DNA from: an uncultured Ruminiclostridium sp.
GTDB lineage: Bacteria > Bacillota > Clostridia > Oscillospirales > Acutalibacteraceae
DNA: 44,183 nt
Direction of reading: 5' to 3'
NCBI GenBank assembly: GCA_902490005.1
Contig: CABUCM010000023.1
Coordinates: 1 to 44,183 of the forward strand
The position numbers and the translations under genes were made by a program. Shown here piece by piece: positions 23,092 to 30,754 of the stretch; the first letter of the stretch is position 1, and every line of letters starts with the position of its first letter. Below the pieces are notes generated by a model that saw only the letters and a list, made by a program, of their open reading frames with translations, did not search any database and was not told the DNA's origin.

Positions 23092-24876
23092 ATGAAATTC
23101 ACGGTTCTGGCCTATACCCGCGAGGAATACACGGAGCTGCAAAGCGCCATGCATTTCGCCGCCGTTCAGGAGGACGGCTCCCCAAAGCCGCTGCAAAATG
23201 GAAACGGCGTGTTATTCGCGAAAGCGGACTTTCAGGAAGGCCCCCTGTGCGGCACCACGAAAATTTTGAGAAAGCCCTGGGTGTTCCGGTTAAAGGACAA
23301 TACCTTTGGGGTGGTCTGCCTGCGGCGGAACGTGGGAGGCGGCCTGGAAGCGGGAAAAGAGCACTGCGTTTTGCTGTTTACCTCTCCGGACCTGCTTTCC
23401 TTCCAAGAGGTGGGCCTGGTTCCCGTGGCGCCGGAGGGCGCCTGCGTTACCGACGCCCGGTGCGCATGGGATGAAAATGCCGGGTGTTACCGATTGACTT
23501 GGTCAAATGGAACCGGCTATTACACGTCGGTATCCAAGGAATTGGGTTCCTTTTCCGGCATGGAAAAGGCCGCGGCGCCGGAGGCAAGGCCTCCGGTAGC
23601 CCTTCCCGGCGCGGAGGACGGATGCGCAGTTTCCCTTTCCCAGGAGGAGTATGAAAAAATCCTGCGCCGGTATTCCCCGGTTTTCCAGACAGGCTGCCTG
23701 CCTGTTTTCTGCAAGGCCGCCCCGGGGGAAAAGATTTCCCTGCCTGGCCAGGTGACCCTGACCTATTCCGACGGGTCGGTGAAGCCGATGCCGGTGAAAT
23801 GGAAGCCTTTTACCCACACCCTGCCCGGCGTGTATACGGTGGAAGGCGCCGTAGAGCAGGAAAACTGGCCTTTCCCGTTTTTAGAGGAGCGGGCGGACCC
23901 GACGATTATCCATTTCGGGGGCCGCTATTATTACATGGCCACAGACGACGGGAATGGGCAGACCACCTTGAAAATCCGCGGGAGCGATACCATCGGCGGC
24001 CTGCGGGAGGCGGAGGAGCATGTGATCTTTACCGCTAACCCGGAGGGGTATATGTCCGGCTGCCTGTGGGCGCCGGAGCCCCATGTGGTGAACGGCAGGC
24101 TGTGCGTGTTTTTCGCGGCGGGAAACCCCCATTGGTATACGGTGCAGTGCCATGTGATGGTGATGGCCGGCGGCGACCCGCTGGACGCCGCCAGCTGGGA
24201 AACGCCCCAGCGTTGCCGCACCATAGAGGGCGGCGTGCTGTGCCCAGACGGCATCACCCTGGATATGACCTGCTTTACGGTGCATGAGACCCCTTATGTG
24301 GTATGGGCCCAGCGGGTGATGCGGCTGGAGGAGCAGGAATTTGGGAACTCGGATTTGTATATCGCTTCTGTGGACCCGGAGAAGCCCTGGCAGCTTACCA
24401 GCGAACCCGTGTGTATCTGCCGGCCTTCCTACGGCTGGGACCGGATAGACACCACGGTGGATGAAGGCCCCTTCGCCGTGGAGCGGGGGGACGACCTGTT
24501 TGTTACCTTCGCGGGGTCCAGCGTCAGTGTACTATACTGTGTCGGCCTGCTTCACGCTAAAATTGGCAGCGACCTGCTGAAGCCTGAAAGCTGGGAGGAG
24601 CTGGGTTATCCCATCCTCACCAGCGAAAGCGTTCCCGGGCAGCTGGGGCCGGGGCATAATTCCTTTGCCAAAGACAGCCGCGGAAACGACCTTGTGGTTT
24701 TCCACGCCAAGCTGCCGGTGGCGGATGGCCATGACTCCGGCATGACCAACCGGCATACCGGTTTGCGTCCCGTCCATTGGGACGCGGAGGGCCTCCCCCG
24801 GTTGGATATGACGCCGGAGCGGGAGCTTTCCCCCTCTTTCCGGATTTTCGCCACAGTGGAAATTACAAATTCCTGA
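23092..24876 (+). CDS. GH43 beta-propeller glycosidase with N-terminal domain and Ig-like linker
   Basis: A 594-residue protein without signal peptide. Residues ~270-590 form a GH43 five-bladed propeller: general base in ERADPTIIHFGGRYY (D269), pKa-modulating region WAPEPHVV, and general acid in VDEGPF (E458). Residues ~205-262 look like a small bacterial Ig-like domain (LTYSDGSVKPMPVKW ... LPGVYTVEG). The first ~190 residues resemble a partial propeller (WAWDE-type repeats, TSPDLLSFQEV) lacking its own catalytic set. GH43 members are arabinofuranosidases, arabinanases or xylosidases; here arabinofuranose removal fits best. It is the last gene of the operon and is followed by a strong terminator. 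Confidence 0.85.
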   Translation: MKFTVLAYTREEYTELQSAMHFAAVQEDGSPKPLQNGNGVLFAKADFQEGPLCGTTKILRKPWVFRLKDNTFGVVCLRRNVGGGLEAGKEHCVLLFTSPDLLSFQEVGLVPVAPEGACVTDARCAWDENAGCYRLTWSNGTGYYTSVSKELGSFSGMEKAAAPEARPPVALPGAEDGCAVSLSQEEYEKILRRYSPVFQTGCLPVFCKAAPGEKISLPGQVTLTYSDGSVKPMPVKWKPFTHTLPGVYTVEGAVEQENWPFPFLEERADPTIIHFGGRYYYMATDDGNGQTTLKIRGSDTIGGLREAEEHVIFTANPEGYMSGCLWAPEPHVVNGRLCVFFAAGNPHWYTVQCHVMVMAGGDPLDAASWETPQRCRTIEGGVLCPDGITLDMTCFTVHETPYVVWAQRVMRLEEQEFGNSDLYIASVDPEKPWQLTSEPVCICRPSYGWDRIDTTVDEGPFAVERGDDLFVTFAGSSVSVLYCVGLLHAKIGSDLLKPESWEELGYPILTSESVPGQLGPGHNSFAKDSRGNDLVVFHAKLPVADGHDSGMTNRHTGLRPVHWDAEGLPRLDMTPERELSPSFRIFATVEITNS

Positions 24877-24879
24877 ATT

Positions 24880-24915
24880 AAAAAAGCGCCCGCATGTTAT
24901 TGCGGGCGCTTTTTT
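24880..24915 (+). terminator. Intrinsic terminator of the 12979-24876 operon
   Basis: AAAAAGCGCCCGCA pairs with TGCGGGCGCTTTTT, followed by T. Confidence 0.9.
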
Positions 24916-24918
24916 GCG

Positions 24919-25139
24919 GCTTAAGCAAGAGAAAACCCCCGGTACCGCCGGGGCCGGTAAAAACGCTTTTCCTAAAGGCCTACCGTGGGGAAGCTATCGC
25001 CTCAGGCGGTGAAAAAGTCAATCCCGCGATATCATAAAGGGAAACATTGTGGAGCGCCGCCGGCAAACCGGCGGCGCCTGTATTGCGATGATAACAATCC
25101 AGCGCCCTTTGTGGGGCTAAGTCCGTATTACGCCCTTCT
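24919..25139 (+). repeat. Intergenic repeat, copy B (~221 bp)
   Basis: Matches copy A (6586-6807, minus strand) over its whole length, again starting with GCTTAAGCAAGAG just after a gene-end terminator. The central hairpin is longer here: GCGCCGCCGG, CAAA loop, CCGGCGGCGC. A second hairpin (ACCGCCGC/GCGGCGGT) follows the repeat near 25151. A 72-codon frame from GTG 24985 crosses it without a convincing ribosome binding site, so I do not call a gene. Confidence 0.8.
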
Positions 25140-25201
25140 GCGGCTGGCGCGTACCGCCGCTTTTGCGGCGGTTATGATTGTAACAATCCCGGATATACAA
25201 T

Positions 25202-25238
25202 AAAGAGCCCTCCAGCGATTTGCGCTGGAGGGCTCTTT
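25202..25238. terminator. Bidirectional terminator (fucI and repeat copy B)
   Basis: AAAGAGCCCTCCAGCG and CGCTGGAGGGCTCTTT form a perfect 15- to 16-bp stem with A/T-rich arms on both sides. It ends fucI on the minus strand and anything coming from copy B on the plus strand. Confidence 0.85.
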
Positions 25239-25262
25239 TCGCGGCCGAAACCGATAAAACGA

Positions 25263-27032
25263 TTATTTATACAGCGGGCCGTAAGTCTTGCAGGCGTTGT
25301 AATCGGCGGCCATGGGGCAGTCCACGCCAAAGGAAGCCCAGGCGTGGGGACGGAAGATTTCCTTTTCGTCCAGGTTGTGCATGGACACCGGGATTCTCAG
25401 CATAGCAGCCAGGGTAATCAGGTCCTTGCCGATGTGGCCGTAAACGAACGCGCCGTGGTTGGCGCCCCAGTTGGCCATAACGGAGTAAACGTCGGTGAAG
25501 GGGCCTTTGCCGGTGAGCTTGGGAGCAAACCAGGTGGTAGGCCAGGTGGGGTCGGTGCGCATATCCAGGGTCTTGTGAACCTCGTCGGGCAGGGTAACGG
25601 TGTAGCCCTCAGCGAACTGGAGCACCGGGCCCAGGCCCTCCACCAGGTTCAGGCGGACCATGGTCACAGGCATTTCAGCCTGGGTCTTGAAGTGAGAGGA
25701 GAATCCGCCGCCGCGGAAGTAGCCCAGGTCGGCATGGCACCAATCGGTGGCCTTCAGGCAGCCGTCAATGTCCTTATCGGTCATGTCATACCATTTTTTC
25801 ATCACGTGGTTGCCGTTTTCATCCATGCTCATACCAGTGGCGTCCAAACCGGCGGCGCCAGAGTTAATCAGATGGATAAAGCCGCCCGCGGCCTTGCCCT
25901 CGGGCTTCCAGCCGGTAACGCGCTCTACCGCTTCCGGGCTCCAATAGGTGCGCACGTCGGCAAAAATGCTGGCTTGGTTGGTGAGCAGGTTGCCGAACAG
26001 CATGGAAACGCCGTTCAGGCCGTCGTTCTCCGTGGCGAACGGGATCGGCTGCTTCTTGCCGCGCCAGTCAAAGGTGGTGTTCATCATGGCCTCGGTGAAG
26101 TCGCCGTTAGGCTGCCAGTCGGACCACATACGCTGTCCCTGGAAGCCGCCCAGGATGCCGTTGCGGCCCATGGCTTCTTCTTCCCAGCCCATTTCCGCCA
26201 GCTTGGGATTGCCCAGCATCAGGTCGCGGCAGATCAGGGTCATCTTGACCACAAACGCCCACTCTTCTTCCTTCTGGGCGTCGGTATGCTTCTTCTCCGG
26301 CGGGTTCTTGTCAAAGCCCTCGGGGCAGTTTGCCCTGGTCCAGGCGAGAGCGCGCTCGAATTCCTCGTGGTCGTAAATCTCCAGCTTCATGCGGCGGAGC
26401 ACCTCGGTCATATCCACCCACTCGGCGCGGATACCCAGGTAATCCTGGAAGAACTGGGGATTGCAGTAAGAGCCCATGATGCCCATGGAAACAGAACCGA
26501 TGCCCACATAGGCTTTATTCTTCATCACGCCGACCGCGCAGGCGCAGCGGGCGAAACGGAGGAGTTTCTCTTTTACGTCGCAGGGAATGGTGGAATCGGT
26601 AACGTCCTGGACGTCGTGGCCGTAAATGGAGAAAGCAGGCAGGCCTCTCTGGTTGTGGGCGGCCATTACCGCCGCCAAATAAACCGCGCCGGGACGCTCG
26701 GTGCCGTTAAAGCCCCAAACAGCCTTGATGGTGGAGGGGTCCAGGTCCATCGTCTCGCTGCCGTAGCACCAGCAGGGGGTAACGCTCAGGGTGGCGCACA
26801 CGTTCTGTGTGGCGAACTGCTGGGCGCAGCGGGCCGCTTCCTCGCCGCCGCCGATGGTGCAGTCGGAAATCACGCACTTCATGGGGGTGCCGTCGGGATA
26901 GCGGATCTCAGATTCGATGAGCTCCTTGGCCATCTTGGCCATCTGCATGGTCTTTTCTTCCAGGCTTTCCCGGACGCCGAACCGGCGGCCGTCGATGATG
27001 GGGCGGATGCCAATGGTAGGATAATTTGTCAT
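25263..27032 (-). CDS. fucI: L-fucose isomerase
   Basis: A cytoplasmic Mn2+-dependent aldose-ketose isomerase converting L-fucose to L-fuculose; the family also accepts D-arabinose and some L-galactose. At 589 residues it equals the Escherichia coli enzyme in length. Family segments are clear: IGIRPIIDGR at the start, TPCWCYG, FNGTERPGAVYLAA, VFADVRTYWSPEA-like (here IFADVRTYWSPEA), the metal-site region PFATENDGLNG, and HNLDEKEIFRPHAW at the end. AAGGAGG precedes the ATG. It faces the GH95/GH43 operon and has its own promoter and terminator. No fuculokinase or fuculose-phosphate aldolase gene is in the window. Confidence 0.93.
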   Translation of the reverse strand: MTNYPTIGIRPIIDGRRFGVRESLEEKTMQMAKMAKELIESEIRYPDGTPMKCVISDCTIGGGEEAARCAQQFATQNVCATLSVTPCWCYGSETMDLDPSTIKAVWGFNGTERPGAVYLAAVMAAHNQRGLPAFSIYGHDVQDVTDSTIPCDVKEKLLRFARCACAVGVMKNKAYVGIGSVSMGIMGSYCNPQFFQDYLGIRAEWVDMTEVLRRMKLEIYDHEEFERALAWTRANCPEGFDKNPPEKKHTDAQKEEEWAFVVKMTLICRDLMLGNPKLAEMGWEEEAMGRNGILGGFQGQRMWSDWQPNGDFTEAMMNTTFDWRGKKQPIPFATENDGLNGVSMLFGNLLTNQASIFADVRTYWSPEAVERVTGWKPEGKAAGGFIHLINSGAAGLDATGMSMDENGNHVMKKWYDMTDKDIDGCLKATDWCHADLGYFRGGGFSSHFKTQAEMPVTMVRLNLVEGLGPVLQFAEGYTVTLPDEVHKTLDMRTDPTWPTTWFAPKLTGKGPFTDVYSVMANWGANHGAFVYGHIGKDLITLAAMLRIPVSMHNLDEKEIFRPHAWASFGVDCPMAADYNACKTYGPLYK

Positions 27033-27151
27033 GGAAATTGACCTCCTTATGGTAAAGTAAAATCACTCTGCCCAAGCTGGCAGAAATCCAACATTTTAGA
27101 AGCGAAAGGGCCAAAAACAGGAATCCCTCCGCCTAAAATATGTACAAGTTC

Positions 27152-27180
27152 ATTATAAGGAAAATAAAAATCAAATTCAA
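27152..27180 (-). promoter_or_regulatory. Sigma-A promoter of fucI
   Basis: On the minus strand TTGAAT (27175-27180), 17 bases, consensus TATAAT (27152-27157). Confidence 0.75.
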
Positions 27181-27382
27181 TAGGTTATTCTGTTTTCCAT
27201 ATCAGAATTGTTGCTTTCTTCCAGCCTGGGGTGCCCCTTGGGTTGTTAGGATATATCATACGAGTGACATATCAAGATTTAAAATTTTTAAAGAAAAGCG
27301 GATAATTTTATCTTATATTACTTTTTGTATAAAAAATTTCAGTTATATTTAAGAAAATACCTAAAAATTTCTAAATATAATA

Positions 27383-27398
27383 TGTCAAACGGTTGACA
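27383..27398. promoter_or_regulatory. LacI-type operator before the second importer
   Basis: TGTCAAACGGTTGACA is a near-perfect 16-bp palindrome with central CG. Its right half contains the -35 hexamer TTGACA of the downstream promoter. It shares GTCAAnCGGTTGnCA with the site before the lacI gene at 30755. Confidence 0.8.
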
Positions 27399-27421
27399 TT
27401 TCAAGAAAAGGATTTTATAAT
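27393..27421 (+). promoter_or_regulatory. Consensus sigma-A promoter of the second importer operon
   Basis: TTGACA (27393-27398), 17 bases, TATAAT (27416-27421): both hexamers and spacing are ideal. A strong promoter with an operator over its -35 fits tight repression and induction. Confidence 0.85.
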
Positions 27422-27514
27422 AGGCTCAGATAAAGAAAAAGAGCGGCTTTCTCCCCGGAAACTGACAAATTTTTAGCCCGGAGCGGTTTTTTAAATTGAG
27501 AAGGAGGAATTGTC

Positions 27515-28834
27515 TTGAAAGCAAAAATTTTCTGCTTGGTGCTGGCGGTATTGGTGGGGATCACCGTATTCACCGATTTCCGCGGCGCGGCGGGCACCGG
27601 CGGGGTGTCCATCACCATGCTGAACACCAAGGGGGAAATCCAGTCGGAGCTGGAAAGCATGGCGGCCTTGTACGAAAGCAAAACGGGAGTACATATCAAC
27701 GTGATCCCGGCGGGAAGCGGCACCTCGCCCCTGGCGAATATCGCGGCGATGTACAGCTCGGGCAACCCTCCCACCCTGGCGATGCTGGATACCACCGACG
27801 TGGTGCAGATCGCGGAGGAAAAAGCTCTGGACCTGTCCGGCGAGCCGTGGGTATCCGAGGCGGGCAATATGGCCTACCGGATCAAGGACAAAGTACACGA
27901 TGAGGAAAACGGCGCGGTGTACTCTTTCCCCATGGGGGCGGAGGCCCCGGGGCTGATCTATAATAAGACGGCCATTGAAAATACTCTGGGAATTTCCTTT
28001 GACCCCGCGGAGTATAACACCATTGAAAAGCTTCAGGGGCTGATGGAAGCTTTGCGGAACCACGGGATGGAGTATCCCATGATTATTTCCAAGGAGGACT
28101 GGTCCCTGGGCGCCCACTATTTGGGTATTTTCTATTCGGACCAGAGCCTGGACCCGGAGCAGGTGGATCAATTTATCACACAGCTGAAGCTGGGCCAGGT
28201 GGATGTGGCGGAGAACGGCGTGTACAACGGCCTGCTGGACACCCTGGATATGCTGAAGCTTTACAACGTGAACCATAAAGACCCGTTGTCCGCGGTTTAT
28301 GAGGAAGACCCCAGCTATCTTGCCGACGGCACCTCGGCGTTCTGGTTTAACGGCACCTGGGCCTGGGCCAACGTGGAGGACTTCCTGGATAAGGGGGATG
28401 ACCAGGAATTCGGCATCATGCCCCTGCCGGTGAGCAATGATGAAAACGACCCGATGAACCGTTATTTTACCGGCGTGGGCTCTAAGCAGACCATGATCGA
28501 CCGGGTCATGTCCACCCCGGAGGAGCAGCAGGCGGCGAAGGACTTTTTGAACTGGCTGGTATATGACGCGCAGGGCCAGGACCAGCTGGTGAACACCCTG
28601 GGCATGGTGCCGGTGTTTACCAACGTTACCTTAGAACCGAAGGATCCCCTAGGCCGTTCCCTGAAGGCTTCCATTGACGGCGGGGAAACCGTATTCGGCC
28701 CCATGCTGCCGGCGGACCACTGGGCCCAGCTGGGCGGGCAGATGCAGGGGTACCTGGCGGGGCGCGTGGACCGAGAGGCCCTGGCGGGGATGATACAGGA
28801 TTATTGGGCCAACGTGCGGCGGCGGGGGGAATAA
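27515..28834 (+). CDS. CUT1 sugar ABC transporter substrate-binding protein without lipobox
   Basis: An extracellular solute-binding protein of family 1 (439 residues), first gene of the importer operon. The N-terminus is a plausible signal sequence (KAKIFCLVLAVLVGITVF), but no lipobox cysteine follows, unlike the other binding proteins in this window. Mature features include VNVIPAG-like IPAGSGTSPLANIAAMYSSGNPP, FWFNGTWAWANV and LAGRVDREALAGMI. The TTG start has an excellent AAGGAGG box. Given the linked GH36 alpha-galactosidase, the ligand is probably a raffinose-type or other alpha-galactoside. It may stay attached by an uncleaved signal anchor. Confidence 0.85.
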   Translation: MKAKIFCLVLAVLVGITVFTDFRGAAGTGGVSITMLNTKGEIQSELESMAALYESKTGVHINVIPAGSGTSPLANIAAMYSSGNPPTLAMLDTTDVVQIAEEKALDLSGEPWVSEAGNMAYRIKDKVHDEENGAVYSFPMGAEAPGLIYNKTAIENTLGISFDPAEYNTIEKLQGLMEALRNHGMEYPMIISKEDWSLGAHYLGIFYSDQSLDPEQVDQFITQLKLGQVDVAENGVYNGLLDTLDMLKLYNVNHKDPLSAVYEEDPSYLADGTSAFWFNGTWAWANVEDFLDKGDDQEFGIMPLPVSNDENDPMNRYFTGVGSKQTMIDRVMSTPEEQQAAKDFLNWLVYDAQGQDQLVNTLGMVPVFTNVTLEPKDPLGRSLKASIDGGETVFGPMLPADHWAQLGGQMQGYLAGRVDREALAGMIQDYWANVRRRGE

Positions 28835-28877
28835 GCCTCCGCTTGAATGTGAGACATGAGGAAAGGGTGTTTTTCAG

Positions 28878-29759
28878 TTGAAAGAAAAGACAAGGCTTGG
28901 AAACCTAAAGCTGTTTCTGGTGTTCGCCGGGCCCGCCACCGTTTTGTTCGCCCTGGTGGTGCTGGTTCCGTTTTTATACGGTATTTTTCTCACCTTTACC
29001 AACTGGGATGGGTTCTCCAGCGCGGTGGACCTGGTTGGCCTGCGGAATTACCAGGCCCTGGCCCAGGACGGGGCGTTTTGGGAATCCCTGGGCAAAACCA
29101 TTCTGTATGTGCTGTGCTCGGTGGCGCTGATTAACTTCATCGCCTTTGTGCTGGCGTATCTTCTCACCAGCGGCCTGCGGGGCCAGGGGGTCATGCGTTC
29201 CGCGTTCTTTACCCCCAATCTGATCGGCGGCATTATCCTGGGCTTTATCTGGCAGTTTGTGTTCAATAAATCCATCGTGGCTGTGGGCGAGGCGCTGAAT
29301 ATGGATTTTCTCTCCTCTTCCTGGCTGTCCGACCCCACCAAGGCTTTCTGGGCCATGGTCATCGTCACCGTGTGGCAGTATTCCGGCTATATGATGATTA
29401 TCTATGTGGCGGGCTTCACGGGCATTCCCAACGATTTGATCGAGGCCTCTAAAATCGACGGCTGCACCGCCATGCAGACCACCCGCAAGGTGGTGCTTCC
29501 CCTGATGGTGCCGTCCTTCGTCATCTGCCTGTTCCTTTCGGTGCAGCGGTGCTTTATGGTGTACGACGTGAACCTGGCGCTGACCAATGGCGGCCCTGAA
29601 AATTCCACGAAGTTCGCCGCCATGTTCGTGTACCAAAAGGCATTTACCTCTCAGGAGTACGGCGTGGGCCAGGCGGAGGCAATCGTGCTGTTTTTGATCG
29701 TGGCGGCCATCACCATGGCCCAGACCTATTTAGGAAAAAGAAAAGAGGTGGATGCCTGA
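28878..29759 (+). CDS. CUT1 sugar ABC transporter permease (MsmF/RafF-like)
   Basis: A MalF-type permease of 293 residues with six membrane helices. The EAA loop reads LIEASKIDGCTAMQTTRKVVLP, and VALTNGGP-like NLALTNGGPENSTKF is a typical CUT1 motif before the last helix. The start is TTG with GAAAGGG upstream. Its stop overlaps the start of the next permease by one base. Confidence 0.9.
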   Translation: MKEKTRLGNLKLFLVFAGPATVLFALVVLVPFLYGIFLTFTNWDGFSSAVDLVGLRNYQALAQDGAFWESLGKTILYVLCSVALINFIAFVLAYLLTSGLRGQGVMRSAFFTPNLIGGIILGFIWQFVFNKSIVAVGEALNMDFLSSSWLSDPTKAFWAMVIVTVWQYSGYMMIIYVAGFTGIPNDLIEASKIDGCTAMQTTRKVVLPLMVPSFVICLFLSVQRCFMVYDVNLALTNGGPENSTKFAAMFVYQKAFTSQEYGVGQAEAIVLFLIVAAITMAQTYLGKRKEVDA

Positions 29760-30625
29760 TGAATACCCAGGGAATCGTAGGCGGGCAAAAGAAACGGGTG
29801 TTTACCGTCCTGAAATTCGTGTTCCTGATCGTCATGCTGGCGGCTTATTTAATGCCCTTTTTCCTCATTGTGGTCAATTCTCTGAAAACCAAAAAGTCCA
29901 TCATCAAGCAGCCTCTTTCGCTGATCGACCCCTTGGGGCCCACCTTTGACAACTTTATCGGGGCCTTTGATAAAATGAATTTTCTCCAGTCTTTTATGAA
30001 CTCTGTTTTAATCACCGTCATCAGCGTGTCCCTGATTATCGTAATCACCTCTATGACCGCCTATTTCTTTGTGCGGGCCAATTGGAAAATCAACAAGGTG
30101 ATCTTTTCCTTGATGATCGCGGCGATGGTGGTGCCGTTCCAGGCCATGATGATCCCTTTGGTGCAGGTGTACGGCGGCGTGTTCCGCATGATGGAGTATA
30201 AAAGCAGCCTGATCTTCTTCCATGTGGGCTTCAGCCTGGCGATGGCGGTGTTCATTTATCACGGCTTTGTGAAGAGCAACGTGCCCATCGCCCTGGAGGA
30301 GGCTGCCACCATCGACGGCTGTACCCGGACGCAGACCTTTTTCAAGGTGGTGTTTCCCCTGCTGAAGCCCACCACCGCCACCCTGGTGGTGCTGAACGTG
30401 CTGGCGATTTGGAACGACTTCCTGCTGCCGTCCCTGGTGCTGAAGCAGAATAAGCAAAACTTCACCCTTCCCCTCTCTACTTACGCTTTTTACGGCACCT
30501 ACTCGGTGGACTACGGCATGATTATGGCGGCCCTGGTGCTGACCACCTTCCCGGTGATTGTCCTTTATTTGTTTTTGCAGAAGCAGATCATCAGCGGTGT
30601 GGCGGCCGGCGCGGTCAAGGGTTGA
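29759..30625 (+). CDS. CUT1 sugar ABC transporter permease (MsmG/RafG-like)
   Basis: The partner permease, 288 residues with six membrane helices and an EAA loop (LEEAATIDGCTRTQTFFKV). It overlaps the preceding gene (TGATG) and is therefore translationally coupled. It ends the transporter part of the operon; a terminator follows. An ATPase subunit is missing, as in the first importer of the window. Confidence 0.9.
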   Translation: MNTQGIVGGQKKRVFTVLKFVFLIVMLAAYLMPFFLIVVNSLKTKKSIIKQPLSLIDPLGPTFDNFIGAFDKMNFLQSFMNSVLITVISVSLIIVITSMTAYFFVRANWKINKVIFSLMIAAMVVPFQAMMIPLVQVYGGVFRMMEYKSSLIFFHVGFSLAMAVFIYHGFVKSNVPIALEEAATIDGCTRTQTFFKVVFPLLKPTTATLVVLNVLAIWNDFLLPSLVLKQNKQNFTLPLSTYAFYGTYSVDYGMIMAALVLTTFPVIVLYLFLQKQIISGVAAGAVKG

Positions 30626-30635
30626 TTTTTACCCC

Positions 30636-30679
30636 GGGAAGGCGGAAACAAGCCTGGTTTCCGCCTTCCCTCTTTTTTC
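30636..30679 (+). terminator. Intrinsic terminator after the second importer
   Basis: GGGAAGGCGGAAAC pairs with GTTTCCGCCTTCCC, followed by TCTTTTTTC. The lacI operator begins directly behind it. Confidence 0.9.
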
Positions 30680-30695
30680 GGTCAACCGGTTGTCA
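30680..30695. promoter_or_regulatory. LacI-type operator before lacI (30755)
   Basis: GGTCAACCGGTTGTCA has the perfect core CAACCGGTTG and matches the operator at 27383-27398. The right half overlaps the -35 of the lacI promoter, implying autoregulation. Confidence 0.8.
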
Positions 30696-30718
30696 TTCCG
30701 ATGGGTTCGTGCTACAAT
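30690..30718 (+). promoter_or_regulatory. Sigma-A promoter of lacI - alpha-galactosidase
   Basis: TTGTCA (30690-30695), 17 bases, TACAAT (30713-30718), with the operator over the -35 exactly as at 27383-27421. Confidence 0.75.
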
Positions 30719-30754
30719 CAACCTGTATGAAACTACACGGAAAAGAGGAAAGCA

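Larger units (their letters stand above)
27033..27514. promoter_or_regulatory. Divergent control region between fucI and the second importer
   Basis: This 482-base A+T-rich stretch has no gene. It carries the fucI promoter, a ~110-nt fucI leader, and the promoter plus LacI-type operator of the 27515 operon (listed separately). The middle (27185-27375) shows nothing beyond high A+T. Confidence 0.7.

Noticed and set aside
24985..25203. 72-codon frame in intergenic repeat copy B
   Set aside because: GTG start without a good ribosome binding site, and the matching position in copy A is GCG. The weak codon-like pattern is reported as a finding instead of a gene.
25263..27032. L-arabinose isomerase, given the arabinose-rich surroundings
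   Set aside because: Length and motifs (FNGTERPGAVYLAA, PFATENDGLNG) match L-fucose isomerase and not AraA.
25344..27041. 565-codon open frame opposite fucI on the plus strand
   Set aside because: It mirrors the fucI coding sequence exactly, has low-complexity G/V/H composition and no ribosome binding site; GC-rich codon bias on the other strand explains it.
27491..28276. 261-codon frame opposite the second importer's binding-protein gene
   Set aside because: Antisense shadow; H/Q/G-rich composition typical of reversed GC-rich coding DNA.
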